Shown piece after piece: positions 19,940 through 31,000 of a stretch of 36,693 bases of DNA; the first letter of the stretch is position 1, and the number at the start of each line of letters is the position of its first letter. Both the position numbers and the translations under genes were made by a program. The notes beneath the pieces were generated by a model. That model did not search any database. It saw only the letters and a list, made by a program, of their open reading frames with translations, and was not told where the DNA came from. Location: NCBI GenBank assembly GCA_003049485.1, contig PYST01000368.1, positions 1 to 36,693 of the forward strand. Reading direction: 5' to 3'. This stretch comes from Ophioceras dolichostomum (lineage: Eukaryota > Ascomycota > Sordariomycetes > Magnaporthales > Ophioceraceae).

Positions 19940-20291
19940 CGCTGTGGAGCGAATCTTTCCGAAGACTGCCCTCGGAAATGACGTACGATGCGAATCTGAT
20001 TTGAATTTGCGCCGCGTGGGAAAATATGGACGTATTCGCGGTAGCTCGGTATTGCTGACTGGAGAATAGGAAGCTCAAATGGATGTGGTAAGAGGTGATG
20101 TGTTCAGTAATCTGGCGGGGAGGGACGCGCAAGATAAATGTTAGCCGCTAACGAACTTGTAAGGCATCTTCAAGTGCAGGACTGTTTTTGCTGCAGCCGA
20201 GCGCAACGCAACGTCTTTTGGCGAATTTTTGCGCGATATGCGGCTCCAGGCAGTGAGTTGCGGCGGAGCTCTGTGCTCTGTGCGCCAAACT

Positions 20292-20341
20292 CAGGTAGCC
20301 TAGGTACCTTAGAGTTGGTAGGTATCCACAGAACGTACCTA
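20292..20341. repeat. Cluster of TAGGTA/TACCTA words upstream of the bHLH gene
   Basis: Within 50 bp the sequence has CAGGTAGCC, CTAGGTACCTT (with the palindrome AGGTACCT at 20302-20309), TTGGTAGGTAT and CGTACCTAG. It lies about 350-400 bp upstream of the bHLH ATG, on the expected promoter side. Confidence 0.7.
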
Positions 20342-23300
20342 GGGGTATAGTGTAAGCCGAGTAAGGAGGGTTCGAGTATTCTCGCTGAACGAAGCCAGTG
20401 AATGTTGCGTGTTGCGTCAGAGGGAGTGGAAGAGTCGGTGACGGCGTCCAGTTTCCATGCGGCGAAACAAGTTTGGCTTTCGTAGGTTAGGTAGAGTGGC
20501 GGGGCAGGCCGGGGGAGAATAAAGGCAAATAAAGATCTTGCTTGTCCCCAATGTGGACAGCGATGCCGGACGCGACCGGGGTGGTGCTTCTAATAGGCGG
20601 TATGCGCTATGCGGCAGGCGGTAGACGGTAGGTGCACAAAGCTACAAAGGAGCAACGCAGCAACGCAGGGACGGAGGCCTGTCAAGTAGGCGATTTCGAA
20701 TTCTCTCGAGCCAGACGCAAAGCGCGGGGAGACTTGTCGTCTGTGGGATGTCGAATGTCGGAATTCGATTGGCGGGGGCAAAGAGAGGTCGTCGGCAACC
20801 GGATGCTGCAGATGGAGAGGGATGATCTTTCGGGACTAAACTGCTCTAGGAAATGCGCTGTTGAGACCTGCAGCTGGCAACAAATACGAGAGGGATAAAA
20901 AGGAGAATGGGGGGTTTCAGTCCAGGAGGGGAAAAAGGAACGGGCGGGATGACGGAAGGTTGTTGCCTGCTTATTGAGTGCGCAAGAGAAGAAGGCCTTT
21001 GTTCGGGCTCACGTAACCTACCTCGAGTAGCAAAAGACAGGAACCAAGTCTTGAGGAGAGAGACAAAGGGAACCTGGAAGGGCTGGAAGGGAATAGCAAA
21101 TAGCGGGATAGGCTGAGGTGGCGGTGTAATGACGGAGCTCGGACAGTCAGCTCTCGGTCGGCTCGGGCGCGTTGGACGGACGGTTAGTCGTGAAAGTCGG
21201 TCCACCCCAAAAAGCACCCCAAAATCCACGACGGTTATACAGTACCAACCGTATCCCGTACAGTACTAATAGTACGAACGAGGTGACTGGCAGGTTGGTA
21301 ACTGGGTTCTGCTTGTGCGCGGGAGGAAGCGTGGGTGATGGATGGTCGAATGGAATGCGGGCGGAGTTCAATCGGCTACCACTCTAGAAAAGAATTGTGG
21401 GAAGCTTGTGTGGTGAGAAGAGAGACAAAAGGAAGCGCGGCGGCAAGGCGGCGTGGGTTGTATACGTGGGCGGTTCCAAAGTCAAGTCTGGGTGTGGGCT
21501 TGAGAGTAATGGATATCAGTGCAGTCACTGTGCTCTTTGGACCTGGTGATTAGCGGTCGGTGGCTAGAGAATCCGAGCGCCGTTACTTGGTTCGTCTGCG
21601 CAGCGCGGGGAAGGAGAAGGAGAGAAGGGGGACCGGACTGGATGATGAGGGGCACTGGTGACGATGATATGACGATGTTGATGTTTGACTCACAACTCGA
21701 AAATGGAAGCGCGCGACCAAGAAGTTCCGGGTTCTGTCCGACACTTTATGGAATGCGCACACTTGCTGCACACTGAACGACGCCCAAAGCTGGGCAAGCT
21801 GGGCGTGTTGAGGCTGAGTCCCTCCCAAACGAGCAAAAAACCCTCTCAGTCAGTACGGCGAATCCGGAGCTGGGGATGTTCACCCTCTGCCGTCTTTCTG
21901 GGTGGGATGGGAGCACAGAGATGCAAAACCACACCAATACGACAAGAAGGTCTCCGAAAAATGGGGGATGAATGGATGGACAGAAGGTGCGGCGCGTACC
22001 TACCAAAATATTGTCACCTGTTTGCTACCGGTACCGGCAGCCAACTAGGTAGGTAGTTTTATATAACGGATGAATGCCCCAGCCAGTCGTTTTGCACCAA
22101 CCGTGTAAAGCTGAACGAGGCGTTTCGGTGGCGACAACCACAAGGCCCAGGGGTAACCGAGCTGTGGACTAGCGGCTTCTCCCACACCACAAAACACGGT
22201 GAGGAAGAGAGAGTGGTAAAGAGGCTGGCTGATGCAGCAAAGATTATGGAGCGAAGGAATAGGAGTGGTCAGGCTATGGCGGCGTTCCTCTTTCCTTGGT
22301 GTGGTGTTCTTGGGAGGACGGGATATGGGATGTGGATGGAATATGGTGGTGGAGAGGGTCCTCGGTGTCGTTGCCGACTTGTACGTTGTTCGTCGGCTGC
22401 GGAGCTGCGGTTTTTCTTCGTGCAGAGAGGGGAAACCAGCGTGATTGGCTCTTGGCCTGCTTTTCGATTTCTCTTTCTGGATGCCCTCCAGTCTTGTATT
22501 GTCTTGGGGCACTCCTTGATCTTGAAGTCCTGCTTTTGAGCGATTCCAGTCAGACAGATAGATTCCACCAAGATTCCGACACATCCGTTCAGGTTTGCCT
22601 GCCTGCCAGCCCCGACGTTCCCTCCGTTTCTTTTCTTAGGAGCTTCTTGAAAGCTCGGAATCCCTGGTCAGGATCTTGCTGGTAATATAGATCCAGACCG
22701 GCCGGTCTTCCCAGGTAGGCAGTTGCTGAAGAGAACTGGCGGCGACCTACTTTATCGCGGATTGCCTCTATATTGATTGGCGTTACGTCCAGCTCTAGGC
22801 GGTGCTGCGCGAGTGGCTTCCCAGTGACGGACGATAGACGGCCAGAGTTGGGGAAGGCGGGCGGGGGGGTGTGTGGGTGTGGTGTGTTATGTAAGCCTGC
22901 AGCACCGTGCAGGTGTTAGTGGACTTTTCCTCCAGATCCTGGCTCAGCGCGGTGCCGTACCCCGGAGAGATGCTTGTTCAGGGTGGGACAGTTGCTGGAG
23001 CGGTGCTGACTTGGGACTTTGTGGCACCAACGTAAGGTGGCTTCGGATTGCGCGGCTTGATATGAATATTGGATTCAGAGACTGGCGTTTTGATATTGGA
23101 GGCCTTGAACTCTGCCCAATAGTGATACGGGGAAGATGCGAATTCTCCGCTCTTCCCGTGTGTTAAGTTAGCTGCTGTTAGCTGCTGCCGAACGGAAGAG
23201 ATGCAAACACGGAACGCGGGACGGGGATATATGTTCATCTAAGTACAGTGTGGGCGAGCTGGGGCGGTTTGGCCTCGACCTCTGTCCGGATCTGGAGACT

Positions 23301-23692
23301 TACGAATAGAAGAGAGAGGTTGTAAACGACTGGTACACGACTCCTTGAGTTCGGGGCTAGACGAAAATATGCCAGGGACTTCTAGACGTGCAGGACGGAC
23401 GGGACGGCGTGCTCAGCTGGCAGTTTGCAATCTGTGTCGTCCTCGGTGGCCTGCTTGGGAGCCCTGGAGAGGAGTCTAAGTCTGCAAAAGAGTGTGAACG
23501 GTGGATGCAAGATGCAAGATACATCAGTCTAACGGAGAACGGAGGCTGCAGGCTTTTATAGTCAAGCTAAAAATAATGCACGTATCATTGAAGAGGTCAT
23601 CTACCCTCCTTCACTCCTTCTCGCCTCGCAACTACTGTATCTTCTGACATGTCTGGCAGAGAGGTGGGCATGGCTTGGTTTTGTGAGGGAGC

Positions 23693-23725
23693 GAGCCACC
23701 TCGGAGCCACCTTGGAGCCACCTTG
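23693..23725 (+). repeat. Three 11-bp tandem repeats GAGCCACCTYG
   Basis: Units at 23693, 23704 and 23715 differ only at one position in the first copy (C for T). The repeat lies in the middle of the bHLH-SFT2 spacer. Confidence 0.85.
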
Positions 23726-24335
23726 GAAGCTGGGTGAGATTCTGAAGATGCCCACCTTCCACCTCCTACTTGCGTTAGGTAGGTACATACATCAAGGTCT
23801 TGGAGCATAGCCCCGTCAGTTTCGCGAGAGGCACCGTCTCGGGACCATCCCCTCTCGCCGGGGCTTTTTCGAACGCATGGACATTCTCGGAGGGCGAGAG
23901 CGTGCGAGGGCGGGGGAGAGAAGTTGCGTGGGAGGGAGATGTTGGAGGGGGTGTCGGAAAAGGGGGGCACGCCTACATCAACGTGACACTGTCAAGTCAG
24001 CTAATGTAAGACATGTAGGCACACCAAAGCTCACCCATAATCCATCCCTGGACCCAATACAGGATGTCGCCAGTTAGTCACAACTGCTACCATGGGGACT
24101 AAGAGGACCGGAGGTATTAGGCCTGGGGTAACGCGCAATTAGCATGGGCCAAGCCCAGCAGTCGATGGGTCTGATCTGCCTTTCGTCGCGAAACCTAAGA
24201 TGCTAGCGGGCCTTGCTCAGGTGTCACACGCCGTCAAAGCTATGCGAGCTATCACCGCGCCGCCGCCACAGTTGATTGTTGATATCCTACGAGGGACGAA
24301 ATATTGAATATTCGTACATGGGCTTCGGTGAGGCT

Positions 24336-24362
24336 TTCCAACTGTTCCAACTGTTCCATCTG
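24336..24362 (+). repeat. Three 9-bp tandem repeats TTCCAACTG
   Basis: Units at 24336 and 24345 are identical; the third (24354) has one change (TTCCATCTG). No gene is visible around it. Confidence 0.8.
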
Positions 24363-25559
24363 CTCTGCACTGCCCACACCGAGGTGAAGGCTGCCTGCTG
24401 GACGGACAATAGTACTGCCTAGCAGGCAAGAGCGCTCTGACAAGGACTTGGAGCGGGCCAAGTAACTAACTGCTCGAGTACCAGACCCATGAGCCAGTCT
24501 GCCACGAGGACATCGATGGACACCATATAATTCAAAAGCAGGTTTGGGTCGGAGTGAAAGGCGACGGGCCTGTAGTAGACAACCTGATGGTGATCAACCA
24601 TCGTTTGGTCCACACCTGGTTCTTGCGAGTTGTAATTTGTAAGATAGTAAGACCTTGGAGAAATATGCACACCTCACTTCTTGCAATGAACATTGATGGA
24701 GGAACCTAGAGGTAGTCTCGAGGACAGGCGACTCCACACAGCCACATATACTCGTATGCGTTCTCTCACTTGCGTTCTCACTCACACTCTCAGCACGGTT
24801 TCCACAGCATCACCAGCCACGACTACTCGACTCAGGCCCGTTGTCGAGGGCTGTTGGAGAGCAGCACAGCAAGTCTGGTGGTGGAGGTGAGGGAGGAGAG
24901 TCCACACTTACACAGACGCACACGCATGCCTCTGCGGAGGAGTGAAGAGAGACGTTCGGAGTGCGGGTGAGGTGGTTGAGGGTCAGAGATGCGCACAGCT
25001 GCAGATATGCACGGCATTTGGGGGGGGTGCTATCAAGAGTAATCGCGTTGCACTGCGCAAGCTTGTCGGACGCACAGGCAACGGCACCCTAGTCTCTCCC
25101 AGACTCGTGTTGGGGTATGAGATGAGACATAGGCCAATCATGTGCGACGGAGCCTGAAGTGCCCAGTATTTCCGATGGGCCACCCGCCCCAGAAATCCAA
25201 GACACACCTAGACCTCACACCTCTCACAACCACACACCACCACCACCACCAACTTTCGAGGTGATGCCGTAACGTCCATCGATCAAAGCTGCGCCAAAAC
25301 CGACCTGCTCCATCTATTCCACCCACCCTACCTGCCGCCTTAGGCCACTCGCGATTGTACGCAGTCGTCTCTGCCACTCGGCAGCAGGCTATCCATCATT
25401 GTTCTACGCCTTCTATTCCGTGCCGGACTGCTCGGGACAGACGCGTGGACGGTTTCGGACCACGTTGCCTCGCCCTCTCACTCTCGCCTACTCCCCCAGA
25501 CAAGGAGAACAAGGAACAAGACAACAAGACAACCGGCTTCCTCTTTGTCTAAAGTCAGT

Positions 25560-25589
25560 CACGACCGACCACGACCGACCACGACCCTG
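25560..25589 (+). repeat. 10-bp tandem repeats CACGACCGAC
   Basis: Two exact copies (25560, 25570) and a third that diverges at its end (25580) lie about 680 bp upstream of the SFT2 ATG, in its probable promoter or leader. Confidence 0.8.
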
Positions 25590-26265
25590 ACAGCACTGGC
25601 AGGCGTCGTTTTGGTATGATCCTCTCTCTTATTTCTCTTGGCTGCCACCTAGATCCGGCCCGCGAAATTGCTGCGCACGCAGTTGTCCAAACAGCGTCCC
25701 TGTGTCCGGCCATCCGCTTCGCCTGACTGACACTGACACCACCACACCCCCCCCTTCAGATTCGCCCGATTTTCGCTCACTTCTTACGACAATACCGGCC
25801 TCTCTACATATCGGCACTGCTCGACTATCGAGACCTGCAGGTCGCCTCCCACGCATCCTACCCACCAGCCGTTGCCCAGAGTCTCTTCGACGTCTTGCCG
25901 AATCCCGGTCGCGACGGAATATCGTCGACCCCCTCTCCTTAGACTTAGAACCGGATTATCTCTCCTGTGCGCACTTTGTGGCTACCGAGGTAGCTGCTTG
26001 CCCTTGCTTGGTTAATCACTCGACACTCTCGCACATTCACTCGCTCACCCGCCGCGCCTCGCCTCGCCTCGCCTCTCTGCCTTGTCCAGCTGGCCCTCGG
26101 CGCGGAGCAACTCAAAATACGACACGCCACATAAGAAGGAACACGAGCTCGGCTTTCTTCCGGGCCGACGGGAAACCGAGAGTCTAGTCTAGTCTACCTA
26201 GTCAGGTCTGGTCTAGCCCCCATCCCGTCGTCTCGATCTTCTCGAACAAGCAAGCAAAAGATAAG

Positions 26266-28093
26266 ATGGCGTCGCAGTCCTTCAGAGACTCCCTCAACTC
26301 GCTTGGCTGGTCCCGCCGCGAGCCCGACCTCCCCGTCAACACCTCTTCTCAGCAGAGCGGGCTGCTCTCATCGATCAAGTCGCTCAACCCGTTTGGCGAC
26401 CGGGGGTATGTGCGCCTGCCCACGACGGAAGGCGCCGGCGCGCCGCTGCCCGCGCCGAGCAGGAGGGAGGAGGAGGAAGGCTGGTTCGTCTGTGAGTCAA
26501 AAATCAAAAACCGCATTCTCCTTCCACCCACAGACCCACCCCTTGGAGACCGGACTTTGTTGCCTTTTTTCTTCTTCGTTTTACATGTCACTTTTCCATT
26601 ATCACTCACCCCTTTTCATATTTTTCTGCTGCTCTGTCGCTGCGATGCTATCGTTCGCGCGGTCTCACTTTCCCTTTCCTCCCCCTGCAGCAGACCTGGA
26701 CTTGGGCCATGTGCCGGGGTCGGGCGCCCGTGTCTCACTTTCCCACATGAGCAGCCGGTCTCCACTTGCTCTGCCCCCCTCCCTACTCCCCTACTCCCCT
26801 TCTTGTCTTGATATCAGTCATAGCTTCTATCGACTTCTTCATCACTAACCCATGCAACTCTCTCTACCTCCTCTCCGCCCAAACAGTGAGCAGGTGGGAT
26901 CGACTCATCGTCTTCGCGGGCTGCAATGTCGGCGCCGCGGTTTGCTTCCTCATCTGCTTCATTTTCTGGCCCATCGTCGCCACCAACCCGACCAAGTTTG
27001 TAGCTCTGTAAGTGTGACCAACCAACCTGCCAGTTAGTCCCCATCCATCTCTGATGATAATGATGATGGGCGGGCTCTTTTCTCTACAACCTCTACCCAC
27101 CCCCCACCACCACCACCCCTCCCTCTCCTCCTTCCTCCCCTTTCTTTCCTTTCTAGTTCCATGGCCCCGCTTCTCCTCCTCGGTAGCTCCCATGACCTCG
27201 CACTTGCGCCGTTCTGGCCTTGGACTGGCTGCGTGCCTGTCCTGTGGCTTCTCCCGCCCTACATATTTGCGGGGGAAACCGTCCGTCGAGGCGGCCTCCC
27301 GCCATCCTAGATGTGCCTACCTTAGACTCAAGAGCTTGAGTCTCAGATCATACGTCACTCACTCTTCTGTGTCGTCATCGCTTCCAACTTCTGGACCTGG
27401 CGGACTCCATCCCCTCGCTAGGTCTTGTCAGAGAGCAACCAGCTCGTCCTTCTGGCGCGCGGTGTGGTGCGGTGTGGAAACGTCTTTTGGTCACCTTTAA
27501 CCCAGGATGACAACGCGACTTCCCTCGACTCGTTTCGATTTGACCTTATGACTTTACCTTTCTTCTATATATCGTGTCACGCAGACACTTTTTTTTTTTT
27601 GACAGACTGACTGACTCAACGGATAACGAACTAAAACACAGGTGGTCGGTGGGATCCATTCTATTCCTCTGCTCCTTCGCGGCTGTGATGGGACCATGGG
27701 CGTATGTCCAGCATCTCGCGTCAGGCCCGAGGCTGCCTTTCTCGGCGGCATACTTCGGATCCCTGGCTCTGAGTCTTTACTTCGCCATAGGGGTGAGTCT
27801 TCTTTCTCTTCGTCTCGTCTTGTCTCGTCTTTTCGTCACGAGAACCGACAACCAACCTAGAAACCAAATTGCTTTTGATTTTCCCCACCGAATTTGGTGA
27901 CTAGTTGAGCGAGGCTGACCTTCTCTCTCTTTCTTTGCAGCTCCGTTCCAAGATCCTCACCTTCTTCGCGGCCATTATTCAGCTTGTGTGTCTGATATGG
28001 TATCTGGTCAGCTACTTCCCCATGGGTTCGAGCGGTCTGCGGATGGCGGGCACGTTTGGTGCCCGGAGAGCGGCTGCTTGGATGACGGGGTAG
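26266..28093 (+). CDS. SFT2: Sft2/Got1-family vesicle transport protein
   Basis: Exons are 26266-26491, 26887-27007, 27642-27792 and 27941-28093, giving 216 aa. The first ATG follows an AAGATAAG context. The hydrophilic N-terminus (1-75) ends in an acidic EEEEGWF segment that leads straight into the family-typical LSRWDRLIVFAGCNVGA. Four hydrophobic segments are visible at about 82-104, 118-139, 149-168 and 172-192, matching the four-pass Sft2 fold; PWAYVQHL and the SKILTFFAAIIQL helix are also typical. Sft2 proteins act at the late Golgi in retrograde endosome-to-Golgi vesicle fusion. All splice joins are in phase and carry CTAAC or CTGAC branch words (26844, 27606, 27915). Introns 1 and 2 are 395 and 634 nt, unusually long for this kind of genome. 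Confidence 0.92.
27008..27641 (+). other. Unusually long intron 2 of SFT2
   Basis: 634 nt between GTAAGT and ACACAG, whose removal joins the codons of KFVAL to WSVGSILFL exactly as Sft2 proteins read. It contains pyrimidine tracts, a T run near 27589-27600 and an open frame (27054-27500) of poor, Ser/Pro-rich composition that I do not regard as a gene. Confidence 0.75.
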
Positions 28094-31000
28094 GTGAAGG
28101 TAGGCCGGCTGGAGCAGGCTGGAGCCAGTGAGGCCCCAGCATAGAGGTGTTGGTGTTGGAGAAGTGGTTTTGTGTGTTTGTAAGCGTATCAATTTGTATT
28201 GTTAAGTGCAGCCTCGGGGCCTAGGGTATACAGCCTTGGGGTTAAAATTGTCGTTGTCCGTGGTGAATGACCGTCTCTCATTCTAGTTTTTCGACGGCAT
28301 TTGAGGTCTGATAATCTGCACTCTCTCCTACTCGTAGCTACTCTAGCCCGCATGGCATGTTGTCGGTGAAAGCTCGAGGGGCTGAAGCGGGCCAGCGGGT
28401 TTCCCAAAATTGTTGATGGATGATGCCCTTCTTTTTAAGTTCGGGAGAATCATCGTCCCCATTCATAACAAATTATCGACATGTCATCAAGGCGCTAGTT
28501 TTATTTTCGCGCGTTTCCTCTCAAATTCACTTTTCCTTTTTTGCTTAACGTAAAAAGTTATTTTTTTTTCTCTTTTCTCTTTCTGTCTTGTATCTTTTCT
28601 TCTGTCCTGCTGGGAACCCCACTATCTTGCGTAACGCAACTAACCTTTGAGCGGGAGTGGCCCATCTAATGAATCGGGAAGCGGCATGGAGATTCATACT
28701 GCAAAGGAAAAAAAGAAAAAGAAAAGTCTTCCGACGGGTCGGTTGGGGAAAGCAAGAAAATGTCATGCCTCAGGTTCACAGGTTCAGGCAGGTTGTGCCT
28801 GTTTCATGCAAGAGTGTTCCCCAAAGAAGAAATGTCGCTAGGAAGATCCCGCTTTCTTTATCTTTGACACGACACTATTACCTGGGCCGACATATATGTG
28901 GTGGATGCCGTAGGTAGGTAGTACCTATTCGTTGTAGTAGTTGTAAAACTCGAACTTCTGTAGAGATATCAAGGGTCCGGCAAAAGCAAGAGCCTCATGC
29001 CGCGTCCTCGTGCCGCGTGCAGACGCGGATCCCACCGCTCGTCTCCGACCATCCACCATCATGGGCCGGATCGATCGACAGGTGCTGCGTCTTGGCGGCC
29101 AATCCGAACGCGCCGGTTGTGCCGTCGAGGAAATCAAAGATCAATGATGCTGAGTGGGGGCCTGTCATTTACGTACCTATTACATCTCTTGTGTGGGGTG
29201 TAGGTGGCTTCTCTGAGCCTCCCGCCAACTCCACAAAACCCCCGTCGTTGTGAAGGACTTCGACGATGTCTACGTTGTAGACGCACGCGAGCTGTTGCTG
29301 TTGGTGTCTGTAGGTTTTCACTACATCTTTCCGATTGGAGTCTGTCTTGACCATCAAAGCATGGCTCGTACATGCTACTTCCTCGCTTGACAAGGGCTCC
29401 TTCTCCGCGTGATGGTGACTTCTTCATTGGTACAAACATGAATCGTGAAGTTCCTGCTGGTATCGTCGAAAATTTACAAGGCTGATGGACCAAAACGTCC
29501 TTACTCATGCAATTAGCCGGGTGGACGGATTCAGCGTAGGGGCGTGGAGCAATTTTCAACCTCCAGGTCTAGCTGGAGTTTTCAGTCTATCCCTATCGGC
29601 AACTAGGACCCCTTCGGCCGATCTGGACTGGTGGGACTCATCTGTTCTCCCTCCCTACGTTCCCAGGGTCTGCCGGGTGTATACGGAAGCTGAAGACATC
29701 CAACTGAAGGTTGGGTGGGTGGTTGATTGAATGGGTTGTAGCCACTCGCTAAAACCAGACGCCGATGATCCCGATTTCGCTATTGGATGACGCCTCCGAG
29801 TTTGTACTTGTACAGATGCAGGAACGTACCTACCTTGGTGTTTGGATTTCATTTCTTTCCAGTGAAACGTTGAGCTGTGTTCTAAGCTTCCTTTTTGAAT
29901 TTCAGCTTGACTGTGCAGTTGGCGACTAGAAGCTCGAGGTCTAGAACCTCCTGGCTGGGTCTGCCCCCGGTGCTTTTACTCGCTAGCTTACCCGATGGTG
30001 AGCGGAAGTTGGAGTTAGCGGCACGCCCTCGTGGGACCCATCATTCCGGCGGCAGCACCGATTTGATACATCATCTGTACACTTTGTGTCACTGAAGCTG
30101 AAGAACTTGCTTTGCAGAGACGTCAATGGTATCTAACCTCGAGGTTGGTGTCTCAAAGGCATGCATCTACCGGATTACATGGTATCGGGGAGGGAATAGG
30201 GGGAGGAGAAAGGAGGCGGCCCGTCTGTTACAAACGAGAACTGGGAGAACAAAGGTCTTCCATTGTTCTTTTTCTCAGTTTGATCTAGGAACTCAAGTCT
30301 TCCAAGCTCGGTGCAGATTCGGATGGTCGGCCTTGGGGCACATCGGAACCAGGTTGGCAGGCCAGGTTCCCCTCCCCCGCAGAGGAGTGCCTCACCTGGG
30401 AGGCAGGACCTTTGAGGGACGCTTGCCGGCCTCCAGCTGCAGAGAAAATCAAAATGGATCCGGTCTCAAATGGAAATAAATCAAACTGCATTACCTAATT
30501 GTGCCAGAGCTTGCGGGCTGCATTCATTTTTTTCACTCCCCTCTTCCTTGAACCCGTGGACAGGAAGGCAGTTGCAGGCAGTTGCAAGCAGCTTGGAGTC
30601 ACAACTGGCTGACCGGAGCCATCATCCGTCCCGTTGAACCCCTCTTCAGCGAACTAACCGCCAGTGACTGTCCCGGTCACGGTATGGTTCTTAGGCCGTC
30701 AGACTGCGAACCAACTCACTCTTTGCATCTACTCTTCCCTTCCCTTTAACATCTATGACCAGTCGTGGCTGGACTCGTCCAAAATCTTCCATAAGGTTTA
30801 CACGACGAGTGACGGCCGGCCTTTTTTTTTACGCTCTCAACGACCCTCGCCCCAGAGAGGTTCGTAACAGATTGGCTGCCCAGTGGGTACGAGTGCGGTA
30901 CAACAACCGCTGGCGGCTTCTGCGGGCTCCTGCTTGTTTGGTCTCTGACTGCGACTTGCAACTTCCCAAGCTTCCAGTTGTTCCGACCCAGTCGCACAGC

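Larger units (their letters stand above)
19940..26265. promoter_or_regulatory. 6.3-kb divergent spacer between bHLH and SFT2 genes
   Basis: No supported protein gene lies here. From about 20100 to 22300 the plus strand is purine-rich and so the minus strand is pyrimidine-rich, as expected for the leader or promoter side of the minus-strand bHLH gene. The last 900 bp before SFT2 are pyrimidine-rich on the plus strand, fitting its promoter and leader. Between them are short direct repeats (23693, 24336, 25560) and several TAGGTA-type words (20301, 22046, 23775). Minus-strand open frames at 20846-21229 and 22045-22584 would be upstream ORFs if the bHLH transcript starts far upstream, but they lack protein-like composition. 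Confidence 0.5.

Noticed and set aside
22045..22584. 179-codon minus-strand open frame
   Set aside because: Its composition is not protein-like, it has no recognisable motif, and it sits in a pyrimidine-rich leader-like stretch; at most an upstream ORF.
27054..27500. 148-codon open frame within SFT2 intron 2
   Set aside because: It is Ser/Pro/His-rich from pyrimidine runs and microsatellites, and the flanking exons join perfectly without it.
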